Assembly: GCA_014654775.1 (NCBI GenBank)
Contig: JACVZW010000085.1
Span: 52,693 to 116,692, forward strand
DNA: 64,000 nucleotides
Direction of reading: 5' to 3'
Source of the DNA: Paracoccaceae bacterium
Lineage (GTDB): Bacteria; Pseudomonadota; Alphaproteobacteria; Rhodobacterales; Rhodobacteraceae
Shown here: piece by piece, positions 7,652-15,661 of the stretch
Layout: each line of letters starts with the position of its first letter
Position numbering within the stretch: the first letter of the stretch is position 1
Translations under genes and position numbers: made by a program
The notes under the pieces: generated by a model
The model's input: the letters and a program-made list of their open reading frames with translations, nothing else
Database searches by the model: none
Told to the model about the DNA's origin: nothing

Positions 7652-8359
7652 ATGGAGTCCACGGGCTATGTGACGCTGGGCCGCCAGTCCGGCCTGATGC
7701 GCGAGATGCAGGTCGTCGCCAACAACATCGCCAATGGCGGGACGGCCGGATTCCGCCGCGAAGGGGTGGTCTTCTCGGAATTCGTGCGCCGGGCGGGCGA
7801 AGGGCCGTCGCTGTCTATGGCGCGGGGCGAGGCGCGGCATGTGGACCTGCGCGAAGGCGGGTTGCAGCAGACCGGCGGGAGCTTTGATTTCGCGATTCGG
7901 GGCGAGGGGTTCTTTCTGATCGAGACCCCCGCAGGCCAGCGGCTGACGCGGGCGGGGGCTTTCCTGCCCGGTCCGGACGGGGCGATCGTCACGCCGGAAG
8001 GGCACCGTCTGCTGGATGCGGGGGGGGCGGCTGTGTTGGTGCCCCCCGGCGGGCAGATCGCGATGGGCGCGGACGGGACCCTGTCTGCGGGTGGCCAGCC
8101 CGTGGCGCGGATCGGCCTGTGGCTGCCAGAGGATCCGCTGGCGCTGCGCCATGAGGCGGGGACTCTGTTCGACGGGGGCGCGCTGGTCCCGGTGGATGGC
8201 GCCCGCCTTGTGCAGGGCGCGCTAGAGGACAGCAATGTCAACCCGGTGGAGGAGGTGGCCCGCCTGATCGCCGTGCAGCGGGCCTATGAGTTCGGTCAGG
8301 GCTTCCTTGACCGCGAGGATGAGCGTGTCCGCTCTGTCATCCGCACCTTGGGAGAATGA
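7652..8359 (+). CDS. flgF: Flagellar basal-body rod protein FlgF
   Basis: A 235-residue rod protein. N-terminal axial motif: 'MREMQVVANNIANGGTAGFR'; C-terminal motif: 'EEVARLIAVQRAYEFGQGFL'. A central beta-rich domain ('GSFDFAIRGEGFFLIETPAG') is shared with FlgG and FlgE. FlgF links proximal and distal rod. It starts three bases after fliQ and is followed immediately by flgG, its closest paralogue. Confidence 0.94.
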   Translation: MESTGYVTLGRQSGLMREMQVVANNIANGGTAGFRREGVVFSEFVRRAGEGPSLSMARGEARHVDLREGGLQQTGGSFDFAIRGEGFFLIETPAGQRLTRAGAFLPGPDGAIVTPEGHRLLDAGGAAVLVPPGGQIAMGADGTLSAGGQPVARIGLWLPEDPLALRHEAGTLFDGGALVPVDGARLVQGALEDSNVNPVEEVARLIAVQRAYEFGQGFLDREDERVRSVIRTLGE

Positions 8360-8360
8360 G

Positions 8361-9146
8361 ATGAAGGCGTTGCAAATCGCCGCCACCGGGATGGCGGCAC
8401 AGCAGATGCGGGTGGATGTGGTGTCGCACAACCTCGCCAACATGTCGACGACGGGCTACAACGCGCGACGCGCCGATTTCGCCGACCTGCACTATCAGCA
8501 AAGCGCGCGCCCCGGGACGGTGACGGCGGAAGATGGCACGATGCTGCCCACCGGCGTTCAACTGGGGATGGGCGTGCGCCCGACAGCGGTGTCGGTGCTG
8601 CTGTCGCAAGGGTCGCTGCAACAAACAGGCGGCGATCTGGACATCGCCATCGAAGGGCGCGGCTATCTGGAGGTAACGCTGCCCTCGGGTGCGGCGGGCT
8701 ATACCCGCGATGGGGCGCTGCGCCGGGACGCCGAGGGGCAGATCGTCACCTCGGATGGCCATCCCGTGGCCCCTGGCCTGACCATCCCGCCCGAGACGCG
8801 CAGCCTGTCGATCAATGCGGCGGGCGAGGTTTGGGCCCATTTCGCAGATCGGACCGAGGCCGAGATGCTGGGCCAGATCAGCCTTGTCGGGTTCACGAAC
8901 GAGAAGGGGCTGGAGGCGATCGGATCCAACCTCTTTCTGGAAAGCGCGGCCTCAGGCCCGCCCCTGCCCGGCACGCCGGGGGTGGATGGGCTGGGCACGC
9001 TGCGGCAGGGCTATCTGGAGGACAGCTCGGTCGATGCGGTGCGCGAGGTGACGGAGTTGATCAAGGCGCAGCGGGGGTATGAGTTGAATGCCAAGGTCCT
9101 GACGGCGGCCGACCAGATGTTGGCTGCCACGACACAGGTGCGGTGA
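8361..9146 (+). CDS. flgG: Distal rod protein FlgG
   Basis: A 261-residue distal rod subunit. The start at 8361 gives 'MKALQIAATGMAAQQMRVDV', the conserved FlgG N-terminus, and lies one base after the flgF stop; the open frame running back to 8286 overlaps flgF and is not used. The C-terminus carries 'VREVTELIKAQRGYELNAK' and ends 'TAADQMLAATTQVR', as in other FlgG proteins. FlgG crosses the peptidoglycan and outer membrane inside the P and L rings. Confidence 0.95.
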   Translation: MKALQIAATGMAAQQMRVDVVSHNLANMSTTGYNARRADFADLHYQQSARPGTVTAEDGTMLPTGVQLGMGVRPTAVSVLLSQGSLQQTGGDLDIAIEGRGYLEVTLPSGAAGYTRDGALRRDAEGQIVTSDGHPVAPGLTIPPETRSLSINAAGEVWAHFADRTEAEMLGQISLVGFTNEKGLEAIGSNLFLESAASGPPLPGTPGVDGLGTLRQGYLEDSSVDAVREVTELIKAQRGYELNAKVLTAADQMLAATTQVR

Positions 9147-9583
9147 TGCGGGCGCTGGCGGCGGTTCTGCTGGTCTGGCCGGGGGTGGCGCTGGCGATGG
9201 AAAGCCTTGTTGCGACGCGGGCCATTCCGGCGCGAAGCGTGCTGCAGCCCGAAGACATCGCCGTGGTCGCGGCGGCGATTCCCGGTGCGCTGTCCGATCC
9301 GGCCGAAGCGGTGGGGCAGGCCACGCGGCGCGTCATCTATCCGGGCCGCCCCATCCTGGCCGCCGATCTTGGCCCGCCGGTGATGGTGGCGCGCAACGCG
9401 CGGGTACGGCTGGAGTTCCGGCGTGGTGGGCTGGCCATCGCGGCGGACGGGCGGGCGCTTGACGAAGGTGCGATGGGCGAGGCGATCCGGGTGATGGCGC
9501 TGGGGTCGCGCGCTGTCCTGCAGGGCATCGTGGCGGGCGAAGGGCTGATCCTTGTCCAGGAGGGGCCATGCGCTGGCTGCTGA
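9146..9583 (+). CDS. flgA: P-ring assembly chaperone FlgA
   Basis: A 145-residue periplasmic protein with a signal peptide 'MRALAAVLLVWPGVALA' followed by the SAF-type region 'ATRAIPARSVLQPEDIAVV' and 'RVIYPGRPILAADLGPPVMV'. FlgA helps FlgI polymerise into the P ring. It is shorter than enteric FlgA because only the C-terminal SAF domain is present, which is normal in alphaproteobacteria. ATG at 9146 shares a base with the flgG stop; a GTG at 9143 is an alternative. The 3' end overlaps flgH by 16 bases. Confidence 0.9.
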   Translation: MRALAAVLLVWPGVALAMESLVATRAIPARSVLQPEDIAVVAAAIPGALSDPAEAVGQATRRVIYPGRPILAADLGPPVMVARNARVRLEFRRGGLAIAADGRALDEGAMGEAIRVMALGSRAVLQGIVAGEGLILVQEGPCAGC

Positions 9584-10284
9584 TCACGCTGTGCTGTGCC
9601 GGCTGTTCCCGGCTGGAAGAGGTCGGGCGCGCCCCGTCCTTTTCGGCGCTGGAAGGATCGAACCAGCACCATGCGATGTATTCCGCGCCCTTGCCCCGCA
9701 GCGCCGATCCGGAGGGGCCGACAGCACCCTCGTCGCTGTGGAGTTCGGAGCGGGGAGCATTGTTCGGGGATCGTCGGGCCGGGCAGCGAGGGGATATCCT
9801 GACCGTGGTGATCGAGATCGACGACAGCGCGCGGATTTCCAACGAAACGGAGCGGAGCCGGGCGTCGGGCGAAGAGATGGCGATCCCGTCGCTTCTGGGC
9901 CTGCCGCAGCGGCTGGATGAGGAACTGCCCGAAGGGGCGAGCATGGCCGAGGCGGCGGATCTCTCTTCCTCCTCCAGCTATGCGGGTGAAGGATCTGTCG
10001 CACGGACGGAGCGGTTGACCCTGCGTCTGGCGGCAACGGTGGTGGAGCAGCTGCCAAATGGCGTGCTCCGGATCGAGGGACAGCAGGAGGTGCGGGTGAA
10101 CAACGAATTGCGGGAACTGATCCTGACGGGCTATGTGCGGCCGGTCGATATCTCGCGCCGGAACGAGATCACCTATGACAAGATCGCGGGGGCGCGCATC
10201 TCGTATGGCGGGCGGGGGCAGATCACGGATGTGCAGCAGCCCCGCTATGGCCAGCAGATCACCGACATCCTGCTGCCGTTCTGA
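9568..10284 (+). CDS. flgH: L-ring lipoprotein FlgH
   Basis: A 238-residue outer-membrane lipoprotein. The signal peptide ends in a lipobox 'LCCAGCS', giving a lipid-modified Cys near residue 13. The C-terminal FlgH domain shows 'GDILTVVIEIDDSARISNET', 'LPNGVLRIEGQQEVRVNNEL' and 'LTGYVRPVDISRRNEITYDK'. FlgH polymerises into the L ring around the rod. It overlaps flgA by 16 bases, so translation is probably coupled. The P-ring gene flgI is 13 kb away. Confidence 0.95.
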   Translation: MRWLLITLCCAGCSRLEEVGRAPSFSALEGSNQHHAMYSAPLPRSADPEGPTAPSSLWSSERGALFGDRRAGQRGDILTVVIEIDDSARISNETERSRASGEEMAIPSLLGLPQRLDEELPEGASMAEAADLSSSSSYAGEGSVARTERLTLRLAATVVEQLPNGVLRIEGQQEVRVNNELRELILTGYVRPVDISRRNEITYDKIAGARISYGGRGQITDVQQPRYGQQITDILLPF

Positions 10285-10286
10285 CC

Positions 10287-10733
10287 ATGAAGCGGTTTCT
10301 TCTTCCAATTCTGATCGGAGTTCTGGGCCTGCCCCTTGGGGCGGGCGCAGGCTATCTGCTGCGCCCTGCGCCAGAGACCGGGGCCGAGGCCGTGCCAGAA
10401 GAGGCCACGCCGCGGGAATATGTGGATCTGTCCAACCAGTTCGTGATCCCGATCCTGTCCGACGGGGTGGTGGCGGGCCTTGTCGTCCTGTCCCTGAGCC
10501 TGGAGGTGGAGCAGGGCCAGTCGGCCACCGTCCTGTCGCATGAACCCAAGCTGCGCGACGTCTTCCTTCAGGCGATGTTCGCCCATGCCAATGCGGGCGG
10601 CTTCCGCGGGTCCTTCACCGATTCCGCAGCCCTCGCCCCCTTGCGGCAGGCGCTGTTCGAGGCGGCGAGTGGGGTTCTTCCGGATGTCATCTCGGATGTG
10701 CTGATCAACGACATCGTCCGTCAGGACGGCTGA
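10287..10733 (+). CDS. FliL-family protein, second paralogue
   Basis: A 148-residue protein with one N-terminal membrane helix ('FLLPILIGVLGLPLGAGAGY'), a short acidic linker and a periplasmic FliL-like domain: 'YVDLSNQFVIPILSDG' and 'LVVLSLSLEV'. FliL supports stator units around the motor. A canonical fliL lies at 19443-19916, so this is a second, divergent member encoded at the end of the rod/ring operon. Two bases separate it from flgH, and its 3' end overlaps the convergent fliJ-like gene by 13 bases. A function distinct from the stator-linked FliL is possible. Confidence 0.72.
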   Translation: MKRFLLPILIGVLGLPLGAGAGYLLRPAPETGAEAVPEEATPREYVDLSNQFVIPILSDGVVAGLVVLSLSLEVEQGQSATVLSHEPKLRDVFLQAMFAHANAGGFRGSFTDSAALAPLRQALFEAASGVLPDVISDVLINDIVRQDG

Positions 10734-11062
10734 TCCCGGGGCGGAACGATCCGCCGTTCCAGCACCTGACAGCGCGCCTGCGCCCGCGCGGCGGCCAGAT
10801 GCAGGTCGCGCAGTGCGGCATCCTGCCGGGCGAGGGTCTGCCGCAGCCGGTGCCGATGCAGTTCCGCCCAGACGGCGTGTCGCTGCGCGGCGCGGTGCAG
10901 TTCCGCATCGGCGCTGTCGAGCGGGGGCGGATCGAATCTGGCCAACTGCGCAAGGCTTTCGGCCCGCGCTGCCCGTGCCGCGGCCAGCCGGGCGGTGCTG
11001 TGATCGCGCAACAGCGCGGCAGCCTGCAGAAGGCGGGCCAGACGGGGATCTTCGCTTTTCAT
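10721..11062 (-). CDS. FliJ-like small coiled-coil protein
   Basis: A 113-residue, strongly helical, charged protein without signal peptide or membrane segment; Arg/Ala/Leu-rich heptads run through most of it ('LAAARAARAESLAQLARF', 'RQTLARQDAALRDLHLAAAR'). FliJ is a short coiled-coil export protein that couples FliI to FlhA, and this is the last gene of the flhA-fliR-flhB operon, where a fliJ-like gene would be expected. Sequence alone does not prove FliJ. It follows flhB after 19 bases. Confidence 0.5.
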   Translation of the reverse strand: MKSEDPRLARLLQAAALLRDHSTARLAAARAARAESLAQLARFDPPPLDSADAELHRAAQRHAVWAELHRHRLRQTLARQDAALRDLHLAAARAQARCQVLERRIVPPRDQPS

Positions 11063-11081
11063 GTTCTCTCCTGTTTTGCGG

Positions 11082-12128
11082 TCACGGCCGCGCGCGGGCC
11101 TTGCGCCGCAGGGCCTGCGTAACGCGCAGGGCGGCGGCGACGGGGCGGTACTGTTCGGGGGCGATGGGATCGCCGATCTCTACCGTGGCATAGAGCGCGC
11201 GGGCCGTGACCGGATCGTGGTGGATCGGCACGCCATGGGTGCGCGCGGCTTCGCGGATCTTCAGCGCGACCTCGTCCACCCCCTTGGCGAGGCAGATCGG
11301 GGCCAGCCCGCTTTCCCGATCCCACCGCAGGGCCACGGCGTAATGCGTGGGATTGACGATGACGACATCCGCCTTCGGCAGATCAGCCATCATGCGATTC
11401 ATCGCGATCTCTTGCCCGCGTTGACGGCGGGCCAAGCGGGCCTGCGGATCGCCTTCGGAGTCGCGGTGTTCATCCAGCAACTCCTGCCGCGACATCCGCA
11501 GGCGGAGGCGGTGCCGGAGCACCTGCCAAAGGAAATCGACAGCGCCAATGACGATGGCGAGGGCGAGGACGAAGGCAAGGAAGCGCTGCAGCAGCTGCAA
11601 AAGCCAGAGCGTCCCCTGCCCCGGCGCAAGGGCCGAGGCGGCGAGGATCTCTTCCGCCTCGCCCCGCAGCAGCGCGAAGAGGAGCAGGCCGATCAGCGCC
11701 ATCTTCAGAAACGACTTGGCGAAATCAAACAACCCGTCGGGGCCGAATTTGTGCTGCGCAGTGGCGATCGGGTCGATGCGTGAGAGCCGCGGCCGTAGGT
11801 TACCCGGCGTGAAGAGAAGGCCGCGCTGGGCAAAAAGCAGGAGCAGCACGCAGAGCCCGGGCACGAGCAAGAAGGGCAAGGCGGTGGCGGCCATCGCAGG
11901 GACGGCGAAGAGGGTTTCGTCTGCCTCCGGCCTGTCGAGAAAGGCGGTGCCAGCGCGCCCCGCCCCTTGTAGGGCGGCCGGACCGAAGGCCAGCGCGGCG
12001 AGCAGGAAGCCCGCATAGGCCGCGGCTGTGAGCACGTCCTGCGAGCGGGCGATCTGCCCCTCGCGCCGCGCGTCATCGATGCGCTTCTGCGTCGGGTCGT
12101 GGGGTTTATCCTCGTCTTCCGAGGTCAC
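11082..12128 (-). CDS. flhB: Flagellar export switch protein FlhB
   Basis: A 348-residue inner-membrane protein. It opens with the conserved 'DKPHDPTQKRIDDARREGQ', has four hydrophobic helices (about residues 33-55, 80-100, 140-155, 175-200), and a cytoplasmic domain with the autocleavage motif NPTH at 259-262 in 'VVIVNPTHYAVALRWD'. Cleavage there, together with FliK, switches export from hook to filament subunits. The start overlaps the fliR stop by four bases. All family landmarks are intact. Confidence 0.96.
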   Translation of the reverse strand: MTSEDEDKPHDPTQKRIDDARREGQIARSQDVLTAAAYAGFLLAALAFGPAALQGAGRAGTAFLDRPEADETLFAVPAMAATALPFLLVPGLCVLLLLFAQRGLLFTPGNLRPRLSRIDPIATAQHKFGPDGLFDFAKSFLKMALIGLLLFALLRGEAEEILAASALAPGQGTLWLLQLLQRFLAFVLALAIVIGAVDFLWQVLRHRLRLRMSRQELLDEHRDSEGDPQARLARRQRGQEIAMNRMMADLPKADVVIVNPTHYAVALRWDRESGLAPICLAKGVDEVALKIREAARTHGVPIHHDPVTARALYATVEIGDPIAPEQYRPVAAALRVTQALRRKARARP

Positions 12129-12892
12129 TTCGGGACCGGAGAGAAGGGGCGGGCCAGTTGAGCGTCAAGGCCCTGAAGCCAGAGAAACAGGATGGTCGGC
12201 GCGGCCATCGCCGTAAGCGCAAGGCTGCCGAGCGCGAGGGCAGGTGCCCCGATGAAGGCCATCATCAATTGCGGCATGGCGCGGTTGACCGCGCCCAGCG
12301 CGACGTTCCACAGAAGGCCGGCCAGAACGAAGGGCAACGCCAGCGAGAAGGCGAGACCGGTCACCTGTGCCACCTGCGCGGTGCCCCAGCGGGCGACGTC
12401 CTCGCCCAAGGGAAAGCGCCCTGCGGGCAGGAGGTCGTGCGAGGCGATGAACAGGGCGGTCAGCTTCACATGCAGGCCCGCCTGCATGGCCAGCGCGAGG
12501 GCCGCCCAAGTAAGCAAGGTGCCAAGCGCGGGCAGCGGTTCCACGGCCGCACCGGCGAACAGTTGCGAGAGCGAGGTCGATTGCGCGGCAATGGTGGCCG
12601 CCATCTGCAACCCCATGACCATAAGCCGGAGGGACAGGCCGATCAGAAGGCCCGCCACAGTTTCCGCCGCCGCCGGAAGGAGAAGGTCGCTGCCACTGTG
12701 GCGATCAGCGACTGCGGGCAGGATCAGGGCGGTGAAGGCCAGCGCAAGGCCAAGGCGCAGGCGCAGGGGGATCGCCTGTTCCCCGAAGGCGGGCAGCACC
12801 GCCATTGCCGCAGCGACGCGCAAAAACGTGAGCAGCGCGGGCCGCAGATGCGGCTCTATCGTGGCCAAAAGCTGATTGGTCAGATCGATCAT
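12125..12892 (-). CDS. fliR: Flagellar export gate protein FliR
   Basis: A 255-residue integral membrane protein with about six hydrophobic stretches, including 'FLRVAAAMAVLPAFGEQAIP' near the N-terminus and 'ALPFVLAGLLWNVALGAVNR', a conserved FliR segment. With FliP and FliQ it forms the export gate. It overlaps flhA upstream and flhB downstream by four bases each, so flhA-fliR-flhB are translated as a unit. Confidence 0.94.
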   Translation of the reverse strand: MIDLTNQLLATIEPHLRPALLTFLRVAAAMAVLPAFGEQAIPLRLRLGLALAFTALILPAVADRHSGSDLLLPAAAETVAGLLIGLSLRLMVMGLQMAATIAAQSTSLSQLFAGAAVEPLPALGTLLTWAALALAMQAGLHVKLTALFIASHDLLPAGRFPLGEDVARWGTAQVAQVTGLAFSLALPFVLAGLLWNVALGAVNRAMPQLMMAFIGAPALALGSLALTAMAAPTILFLWLQGLDAQLARPFSPVPK

Positions 12893-14955
12893 GCCGCCAC
12901 CTGGCCGAGGATGGCGGGGCGGGCGTCTAGCCCGATCTCTTCATAGGACAGGACAGTGACAGAAAGGCCCCGCGCCCGCGCGACGGAGCGCAGGAAGCGG
13001 CGACGGCGGGCCGATGTCACGAGGGCGGGCGCGGACCCGATTGCCGATAGGCGGGCAATCCGGTCGGAGATCGCGCTGCCAAGACGGGTGAAGACGTCGG
13101 GCGGAAGGGCGACATCCTCGCCCCGCCCGCCCTCGGCCTGATACTGGCGGAAGGTCTGTTCCCATTCGGGCGCCAGTTGCAGGAGCGGGATCGTGCCGTC
13201 GTCACGGCGCAGTTCGGCGGTGATCTGGAAGCCAAGCCTCTGGCGGACATGTTCGCAGACGGCCTCGGGCGAGGGGAGGGTGCGCACCTCGGCGATCGCT
13301 TCGAGGATAAGCGGCAAGTTGCGGATCGACACCCGTTCTTCCAGCAGCAGGCGCAGGGTCGCAAGAAGGAGTTCGGGGGGCACCTTGTCGGGGATCATGT
13401 CGTCGAGCAGGCGTCGGTTGGCCTGAGCGCGACCGGGATCGGAGACATTGGCGAATTCGTCCAGCAGCCGCCGCAAGCCCCGCAGGGACAGAAGATGCGC
13501 GAGATTGGCGCGGATGGTTTCAAGGAGATGGGTCGACAGAACCTCGGCCGGGGTGACGGTGGTCAGCCCCGCCAGCGCGGCGGTTTCCTGATCGGCGGGC
13601 AGGATCCAGCGCGCCGGGGCGGAAAAGACGGGTTCCCGGATGTCGATGCCGGGGGGTGCCTCCGTCTCGTCGGTCAGCAGGACAAGGATGCGGTCGGCCA
13701 TCAGGCGGTCGGCCACACGCTCCACCCCCTGGATGCGGATGCGGTAGCGGCCGGGTGGCAAGGCGGGTTCGTCGGTCAGGCGGATTTCCGGCAGGATCAG
13801 GCCGAAGGTCGTGGCGATGTGGTTGCGCAGGCTGGCGACGCGGCGGTCAAGGCCGGTCGCCGGATCGAGCGCAAGCGCGACGAGATCGGAGGCGAATTCG
13901 AGATGTATCTCGTCGAAGTCGAGAAGGTCGCCCAACGGGCGAGGGGTGGCCGGTGCCATGGCAGGTGGTTGGTCCGGTGGCGGCGGCGGGCGGCGACTCT
14001 GCCATGCCGCCAGACCGGCCAGCGTCCCGGCCCCCAGAAGGAAGGGCAGGAAGGGCAGGCCCGGGAGGATGGCAAAGAGGGCCAGCAACGCCGCGACCGT
14101 CAGCAGGGCGGCCGGATAGCGGCCGAGTTGCGAGAAGAAGGACACGTCGGCAGACCCTTTCGAGCCGCCCCGCGCCATGAGAAGGGCCGCCGCGACCGAG
14201 GTGATGACGGCGGGCAATTGCGTGACGAGGCCATCGCCCACGGTCAGGATCGCATAGGTTTCGAAGGCCTTTCCCAAGGGCATGCCATGCGAAAGGGTCC
14301 CGACGGCAAGGCCGACGCAGAGGTTGAGAAGGGTGATGAGCAGGCCCGCGATGGCGTCGCCCTTTACGAATTTCGACGCCCCATCGAGTGAGCCGAAAAA
14401 GTTCGTCTCGGCCAGTTCGCGTTCGCGGCGGGCCTTCGCCTCCACATGGTCGATGGCGCCGGCGGCGACGTCGGCGTCGATGGCGAGTTGTCGTCCGGGC
14501 AGGCCGTCCAGCGCGAAGCGGGCGCCCACCTCTGCCATGCGACCTGCGCCTTTGGTGATGACCATGAAGTTGACGATCAGGATGACCACGAAGATCACCA
14601 AACCGAGGACGAGATCGCCGCCCATGACGAATTCGGCGAAACCCTCGATCACATGTCCGGCGGCATCGGTGCCGGTATGGCCCTGTGCGATGATCAACTT
14701 GGTGGAAGCGATGTTGAGCGAGAGGCGCAGCAACAGCGAGGCGAGCAAGATGGTCGGAAAGGCCGAGAAGTCGAGCGGGCGTTCGATGAAGAGCGTCACC
14801 GTCAGCATGAGGATGGCGATGGCGAAGGACAGGGCAAGGCCGATGTCGAGCAGGGCCGCCGGGACGGGCAGAACCATCATCGCGATGACGGCCATAATGG
14901 CGAGGGCGAGCAGGACGGTCGGCTGGAAGAGGCGGGCACCGATCATCGGCATCAC
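12889..14955 (-). CDS. flhA: Flagellar export apparatus protein FlhA
   Basis: A 688-residue protein: about eight N-terminal membrane helices (to about residue 310), then a large cytoplasmic domain that docks chaperone-substrate complexes. The family signature is present around residues 135-165 ('VITKGAGRMAEVGARFALDG', then 'PGRQLAIDADVAAG'). Length matches the family (about 690). It overlaps the upstream lytic transglycosylase gene and the downstream fliR gene by four bases each. Confidence 0.96.
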   Translation of the reverse strand: MMPMIGARLFQPTVLLALAIMAVIAMMVLPVPAALLDIGLALSFAIAILMLTVTLFIERPLDFSAFPTILLASLLLRLSLNIASTKLIIAQGHTGTDAAGHVIEGFAEFVMGGDLVLGLVIFVVILIVNFMVITKGAGRMAEVGARFALDGLPGRQLAIDADVAAGAIDHVEAKARRERELAETNFFGSLDGASKFVKGDAIAGLLITLLNLCVGLAVGTLSHGMPLGKAFETYAILTVGDGLVTQLPAVITSVAAALLMARGGSKGSADVSFFSQLGRYPAALLTVAALLALFAILPGLPFLPFLLGAGTLAGLAAWQSRRPPPPPDQPPAMAPATPRPLGDLLDFDEIHLEFASDLVALALDPATGLDRRVASLRNHIATTFGLILPEIRLTDEPALPPGRYRIRIQGVERVADRLMADRILVLLTDETEAPPGIDIREPVFSAPARWILPADQETAALAGLTTVTPAEVLSTHLLETIRANLAHLLSLRGLRRLLDEFANVSDPGRAQANRRLLDDMIPDKVPPELLLATLRLLLEERVSIRNLPLILEAIAEVRTLPSPEAVCEHVRQRLGFQITAELRRDDGTIPLLQLAPEWEQTFRQYQAEGGRGEDVALPPDVFTRLGSAISDRIARLSAIGSAPALVTSARRRRFLRSVARARGLSVTVLSYEEIGLDARPAILGQVAA

Positions 14956-15593
14956 GGGCCCCCGATCAGTGGGGGCAGCCCGGCAAGCCGCGGCACGATG
15001 GTCCCCGTGGAGCCGGGATCGCCCGCGTGGAGCAGGGGAAAGCGGTTGCGCCGGGCGGGTGGAGCCGCACTGTCTGGCATGGGGACCATCTGCCCGAAGA
15101 CGCGGTCCAGATAGGCCTGTCCGCGGGCGGGATCGCGCGAGTGATAGGCGGCGATGGCCGCGTGCCAGTCACCGGTTTCGCCGTGCAGTCGCCGCAGATA
15201 GCGCGCCGCATAGAGGGCGTTTTCCACCGGATCGAGCATCTGGGTGACCGAGGCGAAGGCCGATCCGTGCCAGCGGCTGTTGATCTGGAAGCAGCCGATA
15301 TCCGCCATGCCCCCGGACGAGAGGATGTCTGCGGCCGCGCGCTCTGCCTCTGCTGCCGTCGTGAACCAACGGCCGCGGCCGTCATGGTTCAGCGTCCAGG
15401 GCCAAGCCGTGCCGTCATGCCGGGTTTCGACGAGCGTGATGGCGAGGAGGATGTCGGCAGGAACCCCGGCCTGTTGGGCGGCGAAACGGGCAGCCCGTGC
15501 GCAGGTATCGCGCGCGGCCTTGGCAGCGATCGGGGCCGCCATAAACAGGCTGACCAAGCAGAACATAATGAAATATTTTTTCACCATTCGCAC
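14952..15593 (-). CDS. Flagellar-locus lytic transglycosylase (SltF-like)
   Basis: A 213-residue exported protein. A signal peptide ('FIMFCLVSLFMAAPIAAKA') is followed by a lysozyme-like fold: catalytic Glu in 'LLAITLVETRHDG', then 'ADIGCFQINSRWHG' and 'AIAAYHSRDPARG', as in Slt-type lytic transglycosylases. It would cut peptidoglycan so that the rod can pass. In Rhodobacter sphaeroides the transglycosylase SltF does this because FlgJ lacks its own enzyme domain; the FlgJ here lacks it too. The C-terminus is Pro/Gly-rich and probably disordered. It overlaps flhA by four bases. An alternative start is the ATG at 15587. Confidence 0.85.
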   Translation of the reverse strand: MRMVKKYFIMFCLVSLFMAAPIAAKAARDTCARAARFAAQQAGVPADILLAITLVETRHDGTAWPWTLNHDGRGRWFTTAAEAERAAADILSSGGMADIGCFQINSRWHGSAFASVTQMLDPVENALYAARYLRRLHGETGDWHAAIAAYHSRDPARGQAYLDRVFGQMVPMPDSAAPPARRNRFPLLHAGDPGSTGTIVPRLAGLPPLIGGP

Positions 15594-15661
15594 CTTCTGG
15601 TGAGTCGCGCTGCGGATCAGACTTGCAGGGTCCCGGTTTCTTTTTCGTCAACGCGCCTGCG

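Noticed and set aside
13177-14391. 404-residue plus-strand open frame opposite flhA
   Set aside because: No motifs; Gly/Gln/Arg-rich, a shadow of flhA.
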